The notes beneath the pieces are model-generated. The model was not told the origin of the DNA. It made no database searches and was given only the letters and a program-made list of their open reading frames with translations. The position numbers and the translations under genes are program-made. 64,000 bases of DNA from Blautia hansenii (GTDB lineage Bacteria; Bacillota; Clostridia; Lachnospirales; Lachnospiraceae): positions 1 to 64,000 of the forward strand of contig NZ_JAAITA010000012.1 of NCBI RefSeq assembly GCF_013304445.1, read 5' to 3'. Below, piece after piece: positions 1 through 7,212 of the stretch; the stretch's first letter is position 1; the number at the start of each line of letters is the position of its first letter.

Positions 1-70
1 TCTCCGCAATTTTTGTAATCGGCTCCATTGTACATTCCTGTGCAATTTCAATGTCAGTTTTAAATCCCAT
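1..70 (-). CDS. fhs: Formate--tetrahydrofolate ligase (N-terminal fragment, runs off the window)
   Basis: Only the first 23 codons lie in the window; they begin MGFKTDIEIAQ and continue to KIAE, which I recognise as the conserved start of formyl-THF synthetase. The enzyme makes 10-formyl-THF from formate, THF and ATP, the first methyl-branch step of the Wood-Ljungdahl pathway. A good ribosome-binding site (GGGAGG) sits 8 bases before the ATG at 70. It is 21 bp downstream of folT and so probably shares the THF-riboswitch-controlled transcript. Partial because of the window edge, not because it is broken. Confidence 0.85.
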   Translation of the reverse strand, partial: MGFKTDIEIAQECTMEPITKIAE

Positions 71-91
71 TCTAAAACCTCCCTTAATGTT

Positions 92-658
92 TTATTTCAC
101 ATGGCTCTGCGGCATCTGCCTCTCCTGTATAATTCCCATAGACATGCTCTTTTTAAGATAAGCGGTCAAAGGGCTTTTATAGAGTAACAGTACCAGAACC
201 GTATTGACTGCTGTCAGCAAAACTGTCTGGATGATACGAGTGCTGTAAAGTACCACCCAAGGGGTTCCGTAATAAAAGTGAAGACCGATGCAGGTGAATC
301 CCAGAGACCCCACAAGTCCATTTAAAATCGTAATGCCCAATATCTGGGGCAGACCTATGGATTTCTTAAATAACCACGCTGCAATTCCCGGAAGCGCTCC
401 CGTCAGAATCGCAGAAATGGAAATGAACGGGTTTGGCGCATAGCCCTGCAGCAGACTTCCAATCAAGTCACCCAGGAATCCGCAAAGGCCACCTACAACA
501 GGTCCAAACCAGAAACCAGCCAGATACATCGGTGTCTGAGAAACCGTGATTCTCAGCGTTGGGCCGATGGATATGGACAGTATTCTGGACAATACAATAT
601 TCATGGCAATCAAAACAGCCGCAAATACCATGATTTTTACTTTACTTACTCTTTTCAT
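92..658 (-). CDS. folT: Folate ECF transporter, substrate-binding S component (FolT)
   Basis: A 188-residue membrane protein of five to six hydrophobic helices, typical of ECF S components. It binds folate and needs the shared EcfA/A'/T energising module encoded elsewhere. Seen: a conserved start MKRVSKVKIMVFAAVLIAMN, followed by a loop with SRILSISIG and RITVSQTPMYLAGFWFGP, as in FolT proteins. I chose the ATG at 658 because AGGAGG lies 11 bases upstream; an in-frame start at 697 has no such site. The gene sits between a THF riboswitch and fhs, which strongly supports folate rather than another vitamin. Family assignment is from sequence memory; specificity is inferred from context. Confidence 0.88.
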   Translation of the reverse strand: MKRVSKVKIMVFAAVLIAMNIVLSRILSISIGPTLRITVSQTPMYLAGFWFGPVVGGLCGFLGDLIGSLLQGYAPNPFISISAILTGALPGIAAWLFKKSIGLPQILGITILNGLVGSLGFTCIGLHFYYGTPWVVLYSTRIIQTVLLTAVNTVLVLLLYKSPLTAYLKKSMSMGIIQERQMPQSHVK

Positions 659-679
659 TTGTAATAAATCCTCCTCTTT

Positions 680-696
680 TGCTGTCCGAAACAGCA
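680..696 (-). promoter_or_regulatory. Hairpin directly upstream of the folT ribosome-binding site
   Basis: Six-base-pair stem TGCTGT/ACAGCA with a five-base loop, ending a few bases before the AGGAGG of folT at 670-675. No T-run follows, so it is not a terminator. It may be part of the riboswitch expression platform; this is inference. Confidence 0.4.
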
Positions 697-761
697 TTTA
701 CAGCAATGATACGGCATAGTAGTTTACTACACCAAAGAGAAGAATTTATCAAATCCTTAAT

Positions 762-874
762 GTAGTAGCGGACGCAATATTACATCGTGGCGAATCCAAA
801 GATAACCAGATTACCTTCGTTCATGGACAACTTCCCATCCCATGACACTTAACGCGCAATATCTACTCTACTAA
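762..874 (-). promoter_or_regulatory. Tetrahydrofolate (THF) riboswitch upstream of folT-fhs
   Basis: Reading the minus strand, the segment contains the hallmark blocks of the THF riboswitch aptamer in order: AGAGTAGAT, GCGTTAAGTGT, GGGATGGG, ACGAA and, near the 3' end, GCGTCCGCTACTA. The closing P1 helix is TAGTAG (868-873) with CTACTA (763-768). It starts about 14 bases after the DUF3786 stop codon, so its promoter must lie in or before that gene. No terminator hairpin with a T-run lies between it and folT, which suggests control of translation start. THF riboswitches are known to regulate folate transport and synthesis genes in Firmicutes. Confidence 0.9.
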
Positions 875-886
875 TACTTCACATTC

Positions 887-1537
887 TTAAGACAGCTTTT
901 TTTCCAGTGCTTTCATCATATTGATGGAAATATCTCCCACCACAGCTAAATCTTCTGCTGCAAAGCTTGCCGCAAAATTATCAGAGAACAAAATCTGCGA
1001 AGACGGTGGAAACTCGTCGTCTCCGGCCCAGAGGATAAATTTAATAAAAAGGTTGTCCATAAACTCAAGTTTATAGGAACAATCTCCCTCCTCTGATTTC
1101 TCTGCTCCCAGATGTTCCATTACTTTCGCAAACATTTCCAGTTTATTTCCGTAGGAAAAAGCAAAACGCATGAGACATCTGCCCTGGAATTGCCTGAAAT
1201 ACACCTCACCCCATGGAACCTCATGATAAGTGATAAACTTACCGGAGAAAGGTGTCTGAAAACGTTCCGCCATATACCGGATAATCAGAATTTTTACATT
1301 CATGGCCTCTGTAAGAGGATACACACCAATCGTATCTTCTACAGGCTGAATCTCATAGTCCGGGAATGAAACCAGATAAGTGCTTCCCATGAGACGGACA
1401 GTAAAATTGCCGGTTTCCTCGTCATAGGGAAAGCCCGTTCTCTCACTGATTTCCTTTGGGTCCATACTTTTATAGGCACTTAAATAATGCTCATAGGGGC
1501 GCTGTTCCTTACTGTCTTTTGCATAATCAAAATTCAT
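887..1537 (-). CDS. DUF3786-type protein of the Wood-Ljungdahl cluster, function unknown
   Basis: A soluble protein of 216 residues beginning MNFDYAKDSKEQ; I read it as a DUF3786 member. No enzyme motif, membrane segment or cysteine cluster stands out. It has an acidic loop near GDDEFPPSSQILFSDNF and a C-terminal helix. The ATG at 1537 has GAGGTG six to seven bases upstream; a TTG start nine codons earlier is less likely. It follows acsV by 30 bp and precedes the THF riboswitch, so it is probably co-transcribed with the methyl-transfer genes. A role with the corrinoid protein or its activator is a guess from position only. Confidence 0.75.
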   Translation of the reverse strand: MNFDYAKDSKEQRPYEHYLSAYKSMDPKEISERTGFPYDEETGNFTVRLMGSTYLVSFPDYEIQPVEDTIGVYPLTEAMNVKILIIRYMAERFQTPFSGKFITYHEVPWGEVYFRQFQGRCLMRFAFSYGNKLEMFAKVMEHLGAEKSEEGDCSYKLEFMDNLFIKFILWAGDDEFPPSSQILFSDNFAASFAAEDLAVVGDISINMMKALEKKLS

Positions 1538-1567
1538 ATTTTCACCTCGGATAATTTTAGTCAAAAC

Positions 1568-3502
1568 TCATGATTCCTGTACACTGGACGGAAACAGAGC
1601 GGTATCTGTGTGCGGAATAAAACAGCACGCCACAAATTCGTCCATGTAGGACGGCACTGTGGACAGTTCCAGATACGTCATGTTCGATGCCAAATCATAG
1701 CATTTTCTTTCTGCGTCTCTTGAAAGAAGCATGGTATAAGCCCCCGCAAGAGAAGAATTTCCAATATAGTGGAATTTTTCAATAGGAATATCCGGGAACA
1801 TACCAATTCGCACAGCATTCTCCATATTGATTCCACTGCCAATGCCGCCTGCCACATAGACATCATCAATCATTTCCACTTCAAAATCTATGGAAGCCAG
1901 CATGGTGCGGATAGCAGAGAAAATTGCTCCTTTTGCACGAATAAAGTTATCAATATCCACTTCATTGATTTCTACGTCCTTGACAGAACCTGCTTCTTCT
2001 TCAAAAGCCAGAACATAACTGCCCATGCCGTATTCATCGTGACGGATACGTTTTCCTTCCCGGACAAACTTTCCTTTCGGATTGATAATTCCGGTGCGGA
2101 ACAGTTCTGCAATGACATCAATAATACCGGAACCGCATAAACCAATGGGTTTTTCACCTTCTCTTCCAATAACGCTGTAGGAAGGTTCCATGGTTTCTTT
2201 ATCAATGGTACATGCCTCAATGGCCCCATCTGTAGCACGCATACCGCAACTGATATCACCGCCCTCAAAAGCAGGACCTGCAGAACATGCACAGCTCATC
2301 ATAAAGTCTGAGTTGCCGAATACAAGTTCGCCATTTGTACCAAGGTCAATAAACAGGGAAAACTCCGGCCGGTTCCAAAGCATACTTACCAGAGTACCTG
2401 CTGTAATATCTCCGCCTACATAGCTTCCAATATTGGGCGCTACAATGATATGGGCATCCCGGTTAATGCAAATCCCAATATCTGAGGCAAAGAGGGAATT
2501 GGTTTTATAAAAAGTAGGAATATAAGGCTCCATACGGATGGGGTCGCCTTCCATTCCTGCCATGAGATGATTCATGGTTGTATTGGCTGCTACTGCCATG
2601 CGGTAAATGTGTTCCGGCAGAAAACCGCTGGCTCTGCACATCTGCTCAATCAGCGGATTGATGGTTTCTCCAATAATGGCGTCCTGCAGTTTTTTACTGC
2701 CTCCCGGTTTCATAGATTCAATAATACGGTTGATAACATCTGCACCGTAGCGAATCTGTCCATTTCCGGCAGACGCTTTTCCGATAATTTCACCCGTCAG
2801 CATATCAATCAAAAGCGCAGATACTGTGGTTGTACCAATGTCCACAGCCAGTCCTCCGATTACTACTTCGGCATCTTTTGGATACACATCATAAACAAAA
2901 ATGTTTCCGGCAGAAGAAGTCCGCACCACACAGCGCACCTGAAAGCCGCTTTCCCGGAACACTCTGGCTATCTTCGTCAGCACCTGGAAGGGCAGACGCA
3001 CAGATGAGGCACCTGTCTGTTTCTTAATGGCCCGAACCAGACGTTCATTATCCGGCATGGTGTCGTCCAGGGTAGGAATCTCCATGGACACATCCAGAAT
3101 CTCCATACTGTTTTTTAAGGCAAGACCTGCCGTTTCCAAATCGTTTTTTGCGTTTTCAAAAATGGCAATCTCTTCTTTGGAACTTAAATCTGCAACTTTC
3201 ATTCGGCTGCGGTAAGCAGATGCTATATCGGGTACTTCTACCGCAACGTCACCCGTAATCTTACTTACACATGCCAATCTCCAGCCGCTTTCATACTCCT
3301 CATCTGAAATATGCCGTGTTTTGGGAGAATCCAGTTCCCCGTTCACAAATTTTACCTTGCATTTCCCGCAAGATGCATTTCCACCGCAGGGAGCGTCAAT
3401 CGCTACATTGGTTTTGCGTGCTACGTCTAAAAGGTTCTCACCTTCCTGGGCAAAGGTCGTGACATCCTCGCCGCTTCCGAATTTAAAAGTCACTTTAAAC
3501 AT
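1568..3502 (-). CDS. acsV: Corrinoid-protein reductive activator (RACo-type ASKHA ATPase with [2Fe-2S] domain)
   Basis: Reduces the accidentally oxidised Co(II) of the corrinoid iron-sulfur protein back to Co(I), using ATP. Residues 1-95 are a plant-type ferredoxin domain with ligands C39, C45, C48 and C78 (CX5CX2CX29C). The rest is the middle and C-terminal ASKHA ATPase part (DUF4445), with phosphate loops GLAVDIGTTTVSALL and IDLGTNGELV and an AGGIGSG loop near the end. Length, 644 residues, is normal. I prefer the ATG at 3502, where the protein starts MFKVTFKF like its relatives; an in-frame ATG at 3553 with a GAGG site would add 17 residues. It follows acsE, as in other acetogens. Confidence 0.9.
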   Translation of the reverse strand: MFKVTFKFGSGEDVTTFAQEGENLLDVARKTNVAIDAPCGGNASCGKCKVKFVNGELDSPKTRHISDEEYESGWRLACVSKITGDVAVEVPDIASAYRSRMKVADLSSKEEIAIFENAKNDLETAGLALKNSMEILDVSMEIPTLDDTMPDNERLVRAIKKQTGASSVRLPFQVLTKIARVFRESGFQVRCVVRTSSAGNIFVYDVYPKDAEVVIGGLAVDIGTTTVSALLIDMLTGEIIGKASAGNGQIRYGADVINRIIESMKPGGSKKLQDAIIGETINPLIEQMCRASGFLPEHIYRMAVAANTTMNHLMAGMEGDPIRMEPYIPTFYKTNSLFASDIGICINRDAHIIVAPNIGSYVGGDITAGTLVSMLWNRPEFSLFIDLGTNGELVFGNSDFMMSCACSAGPAFEGGDISCGMRATDGAIEACTIDKETMEPSYSVIGREGEKPIGLCGSGIIDVIAELFRTGIINPKGKFVREGKRIRHDEYGMGSYVLAFEEEAGSVKDVEINEVDIDNFIRAKGAIFSAIRTMLASIDFEVEMIDDVYVAGGIGSGINMENAVRIGMFPDIPIEKFHYIGNSSLAGAYTMLLSRDAERKCYDLASNMTYLELSTVPSYMDEFVACCFIPHTDTALFPSSVQES

Positions 3503-3610
3503 AGAAACTCTGCCTTTCTCTTTCTTGTACACAGGGGCTGTCACATCAAACAATCCTCGCTTAATGCGACACCCCCTGTATAGGAATCTTATTTCGTCTG
3601 TCTGCAGATA

Positions 3611-4396
3611 TTAGATTTCCAGATAAGAATCTGCATATAAAGTATTGTTTTTGAATACATCACAGGATTTGATAGTTTCCATTAATCTTAAATCACATGG
3701 ATTTACGATAGCGGAAGTCAGACCCTGCATCATACACATCGCTACTAAAGCGGAATCCATGATTGGACGGATGTGTTTTGGCATACCGTTGGAGTTATTG
3801 GAAAGACCACCTGTAGAGTTCAGACCCATATCGCTGAACATTTTAATTGCTTCCAGAACTTCCATCTGTTTGTCCTGCATACCTTTTACAACCAGGAATA
3901 ATGGGTCGAACCATAAATCGGTTGGTTCCATACCTAACATCATACCTCTTTCCAGCATGTTCTGGCAGTGCATCATACGCTCGTCGTTGTCTGCTGCAAT
4001 ACCTTCTGCTGAACAAAGTGCGATAACGATAGCATCGTTTGCTGCAGCCAGGTCGATATTCTCGATTCTTCCGCCTGCATCAGCAGAGTTTACGATTGGT
4101 TTTCCTTTGCTTCTGTTGTATACAGAAATACCAGCTTCAATCGCTTTTTTATTAGCTGTATCCAGAGCCAGAGGAACGTTGTCGAAGTTAGACTGAATCA
4201 ACTGAACAGCCCATTTCATTAAGTCTTCACCGTCGTTTTCAGCAGGTCCAATGTTTACGTCCAGGTATGTAGCACCTGCATCTAACTGCTCTTTCGCACG
4301 TTTTAAAATTGGTTCAGGGTCACGCTCAGCCATTGCTTTGCGGATAGATGGGGAAATACAGTGAATTCTTTCACCAATTGTAACAAATTTAGCCAT
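3611..4396 (-). CDS. acsE: 5-methyltetrahydrofolate:corrinoid/iron-sulfur protein methyltransferase
   Basis: Transfers the methyl of methyl-THF to Co(I) of AcsCD. The 261-residue protein is a single pterin-binding TIM barrel of standard length (the Moorella enzyme is about the same). Visible family features: N-terminal IGERIHCISPSIRKAM, then DVNIGPAEND, the pterin-binding PLALDTANKKAIEAG, VNSADAGG, and NSTGGLSNNSNGMP with the conserved asparagine. An AGGAGA site precedes the ATG. It sits 226 bp downstream of acsC after a stable stem-loop and just upstream of acsV. No irregularities seen. Confidence 0.96.
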   Translation of the reverse strand: MAKFVTIGERIHCISPSIRKAMAERDPEPILKRAKEQLDAGATYLDVNIGPAENDGEDLMKWAVQLIQSNFDNVPLALDTANKKAIEAGISVYNRSKGKPIVNSADAGGRIENIDLAAANDAIVIALCSAEGIAADNDERMMHCQNMLERGMMLGMEPTDLWFDPLFLVVKGMQDKQMEVLEAIKMFSDMGLNSTGGLSNNSNGMPKHIRPIMDSALVAMCMMQGLTSAIVNPCDLRLMETIKSCDVFKNNTLYADSYLEI

Positions 4397-4523
4397 AATA
4401 CTTCTCCTTTTATATAAATTAATATTTTAAGCTCATTGTTTTCTATCTATTCAACTCCTATTTCCCCTTTTTGAAAACAACTTCAAAAAGAAACGGGGAA
4501 TACAGAAGAGAATTCAGATTTAC

Positions 4524-4560
4524 AGAGGCGGGACAGTTCCCAAAAGGAACTGCCGCCTCT
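4524..4560 (-). other. Intercistronic stem-loop between acsC and acsE
   Basis: Near-perfect inverted repeat: AGAGGCGGCAGTTCC pairs with GGAACTGTCCCGCCTCT across a short AAAA-type loop, with two extra bases in one arm. It is not followed by a T-run on either strand, so it is unlikely to be a simple terminator. It probably marks RNA processing, 3' protection or attenuation between the corrinoid protein genes and acsE; this role is inferred. Confidence 0.6.
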
Positions 4561-4622
4561 TAAGAAATGGAAGGTGCTTTCCTTCCTTTCAGACAGTCTG
4601 CCAAAGCTGTCCTATGCAAACA

Positions 4623-5969
4623 TTAAGCTGTTAAATCTTTCAGGAATTTTACTAACTGTACAGCTTCCAGAGGAGCTACGATGATTTCCCAGCCTGGAAG
4701 TTTTGCTTCGATGTCGCCCTTTAATACAGCAACCTTACCCGGGATAACCAGTTTTCTGGATTTTACTTTACCTTCTACATTTTCCTGAATGTAGTTTGCT
4801 ACAGATGTAGAAGATAATTTACCTGCAGCCCATGCAGTTAATACGGAGAGTCCGCCTGCATCGGAGATAATCAGGTTACATGGCACACCAGAACGTTCCA
4901 GTTCACCGGATACCACGAAGTATGTAAGAGCAAAGTCTACGGTTGTCAGGCAAATAGAGTTTTCATCTGCACCATTTAATGGGTAGATGCCCGGCTCTAC
5001 TTTCATTGGTTTCTGCGGGTCTGTAAATACGTTCTGTCTTAAACCGAATAATGGAAGTGCTTCTGCATAGTCCAGAGTTTCCATAACAACGATAGAACCG
5101 TATTTTACAGTAAACAGAGAAGCCAGAGCCTGCTGTAATGTTCTGTCACCGTGAGCCAGTGCAGCAACATTTACGATAGTCGGGTAACCGAATGTTCTAT
5201 CCTGGTCTTTTACAGATGCACGACGAATCTGTACTGCATTTGCATATGCTTCTTTTACAGATGTGCCGGTTGCGTCGATAACCAGGTTTTTGTTGCCTGC
5301 TTTTTCTAAAGCTGCAACCGTATCATAAGTCTCATTTAAGTCTGCACCTGCAACACCAAGTACCACGCCTGCTGCTGTAGCAACTTCGCTCATTGCTGCG
5401 TAGTTTGCTGCTGTAGCGCCGTTTAATACCGGTTTGCCGTCTTTGCATACTTCCAGAGCTGCTTTTGCAACTTCAACATCTTTACATCCAAGGATTAAAG
5501 TTCTGCCAAGAGCTGCTGCTTTTTTCACCATTTCCACATAACGGTCTTTGTCTGCTCCGTCTTCATAATTTACATAAATCATTTCAACGTGCATTCTTTC
5601 ACCGATACGGTCGTAGTCTACTTTCTGGATTTCTGCCAGCTTTGCATCTACTGCTGCGTCATCCATGCATGTGCAAAGAGAAACAGCGTATCTTGTTTTG
5701 CTTACAAATGTTTTTTCATGTCTGAATAAAACAGTTTCACCGCCCAGGCTGTATTCGTTTTCGCCTGCACCTACTTTGATTGTTTTCATTGGCGGTGCTG
5801 TAGCTTCTGATAATTCAGCTAAAGCTTCGTCAGACATATGCGGACATTTGGAAATTTCCAGAGCACCCTGAGCCACTTTCATGGCAAACGCCATACAAGT
5901 AGGACAGCCGCATTCTTTACAGTTTTTCTTTGGTGTCATTTTAAAGATTTGAATACCTGTTAATGCCAT
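4623..5969 (-). CDS. acsC: Corrinoid iron-sulfur protein, large subunit (CODH/ACS gamma)
   Basis: Carries the [4Fe-4S] cluster and, with AcsD, the corrinoid that shuttles the methyl group from AcsE to AcsB. The N-terminal Fe-S domain has ligands C17, C20, C25 and C42 (CX2CX4CX16C), the exact family pattern. A TIM-barrel middle and a C-terminal B12-binding Rossmann fold (SDAGGLSVLTAW onward) follow. Length, 448 residues, is normal. The start MALTGIQIFKMTPK is the usual one, preceded by GGAGG. It is 26 bp downstream of acsD in one transcript. Confident from motif and neighbours. Confidence 0.97.
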   Translation of the reverse strand: MALTGIQIFKMTPKKNCKECGCPTCMAFAMKVAQGALEISKCPHMSDEALAELSEATAPPMKTIKVGAGENEYSLGGETVLFRHEKTFVSKTRYAVSLCTCMDDAAVDAKLAEIQKVDYDRIGERMHVEMIYVNYEDGADKDRYVEMVKKAAALGRTLILGCKDVEVAKAALEVCKDGKPVLNGATAANYAAMSEVATAAGVVLGVAGADLNETYDTVAALEKAGNKNLVIDATGTSVKEAYANAVQIRRASVKDQDRTFGYPTIVNVAALAHGDRTLQQALASLFTVKYGSIVVMETLDYAEALPLFGLRQNVFTDPQKPMKVEPGIYPLNGADENSICLTTVDFALTYFVVSGELERSGVPCNLIISDAGGLSVLTAWAAGKLSSTSVANYIQENVEGKVKSRKLVIPGKVAVLKGDIEAKLPGWEIIVAPLEAVQLVKFLKDLTA

Positions 5970-5994
5970 TTCTATTTATCCTCCTGTTTTACGA

Positions 5995-6933
5995 TTACAT
6001 TAATTCTTTAATCATTTTTGAGATTGCTGCAACAGACTGAGGATGTTTCAGAATAACAGCGTCAGAGCCAGATGCTAATACAGCAGCTGCTGTCTGCACT
6101 TCCATACTGATACCTCTGTCTTCCAATGGACCCCATTCAGGCATATCTTCTTCAGATGCCATAGCTTCTTTTACACTCCAGGATTCATCAGCTACAGTTG
6201 TGATAATCGGCATCTGTAACATGTTATCGTTCTGAGATAATGCAGCGCCTTTGATACGGTCCATAGTAGATACTACGTATTCAAATCCGTAACCAACAGC
6301 AGCAGAACCAACGTTCATAACAATATCCTGTGCCTTAACACCTAACTGTGTCATTACAACGTTTAACTGTTTTGCAAGGTTGATATCTACAGCAGATTCA
6401 GCGCCAACCTTCTGGTTGTAAGCAAGTCCTGCAGCAGCACCAACTGCTTTGTAGTTTTCTTCTCTCGCAGAAAGAACCAGAGCATTTTTGCCCTGTAATA
6501 CTTCGGCAACTTTAGGAAGTAATTCAGAATCTTTTTCGACATTTTTGCAGCCTTCTACCACTAACGGGCCTGTAACTGCTTCCGCAACTTCTTTTACTAC
6601 TGCGACTAATTCATCAACAGATTTGTCTGCTCCGTTTGGGTCTCCGCCTTCCAGACGTAAGCATACGAAATCAGCGCCTTCCATAGCTTCTGCTTTTTTA
6701 GCGATTTCAGCCATTGTAGAAGCGCCTTCATAAAATTTCTGAATACCAGGGATTTCAGATAATCCCATATCTGAGATTTCCACACCTACTTTTGGTGCAT
6801 TTTCAAGAGGAGCATCAAAAGTATAGAAAGGAAAAGTACATTCTCCTCCTAATTTGATTGCTTTGTCCCCGTAGCCAATTTCAACTGTGTTAATGTTTGC
6901 ATTGAATTTCTGTGGTTTCTGATTAAACGGCAT
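5995..6933 (-). CDS. acsD: Corrinoid iron-sulfur protein, small subunit (CODH/ACS delta/beta-type)
   Basis: Partner of AcsC; its TIM barrel closes over the corrinoid. The 312-residue protein begins MPFNQKPQKF and contains the family's NTVEIGYGDKAIKLGGE near the N-terminus and a DIVMNVGSAAVGYGFEYV strand-turn later. The ATG at 6933 is nine bases after GGAGG; an in-frame ATG at 6939 is only three bases away from that site, so I prefer the inner start, which also matches the family. The gene heads a sub-operon with its own promoter (7002-7031) and a 5' hairpin in the leader. Confidence 0.96.
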   Translation of the reverse strand: MPFNQKPQKFNANINTVEIGYGDKAIKLGGECTFPFYTFDAPLENAPKVGVEISDMGLSEIPGIQKFYEGASTMAEIAKKAEAMEGADFVCLRLEGGDPNGADKSVDELVAVVKEVAEAVTGPLVVEGCKNVEKDSELLPKVAEVLQGKNALVLSAREENYKAVGAAAGLAYNQKVGAESAVDINLAKQLNVVMTQLGVKAQDIVMNVGSAAVGYGFEYVVSTMDRIKGAALSQNDNMLQMPIITTVADESWSVKEAMASEEDMPEWGPLEDRGISMEVQTAAAVLASGSDAVILKHPQSVAAISKMIKELM

Positions 6934-6964
6934 TTCCATTAGCCTCCTTCATATTTTTTATAAC

Positions 6965-6996
6965 CGGCAAATGCTTATGGCAATCCGCATTTACCG
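6965..6996 (-). promoter_or_regulatory. 5' leader hairpin of the acsDC transcript
   Basis: CGGTAAATGC pairs with GCATTTGCCG (one G-U pair) across a 12-base loop. It begins within a few bases of the predicted transcription start, so the mRNA would have a structured 5' end. Such hairpins can slow 5'-end decay; the role here is inferred. Confidence 0.5.
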
Positions 6997-7001
6997 CCTA
7001 C

Positions 7002-7031
7002 ATTATACTACAATTCAGGTAATATTGACAA
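7002..7031 (-). promoter_or_regulatory. Sigma-A promoter for acsD-acsC-acsE-acsV
   Basis: On the minus strand a -35 box TTGTCA and a perfect -10 box TATAAT are 18 bases apart, about 65 bases before acsD. It allows the methyl-transfer genes to be expressed independently of acsB upstream. Confidence 0.7.
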
Positions 7032-7134
7032 GTTTCCCCGGTAATATTTGGCGAAAACTTTCATCAAAATCTCTGAAAATCACCTGCGTTTTTTGTAGAA
7101 ATTTAGAGTATTTTTATCAACTTTCTCTAATGTG

Positions 7135-7175
7135 GGAAACGGGAGTTTTCCTCTTTTGGACAAACTCCCATTTCC
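7135..7175 (-). other. Stem-loop between acsB and acsD
   Basis: GGAAA-(mismatch)-TGGGAGTTT type arms: AAACTCCC pairs with GGGAGTTT, extended by five more pairs past one mismatch, around a 12-base loop. It lies some 38 bases after the acsB stop with no T-run following on the minus strand. It may stabilise the acsB message or attenuate read-through into acsDC. Confidence 0.55.
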
Positions 7176-7212
7176 TGTATACAAAACATACATTTATGTT
7201 TTTGTTTCTCAA

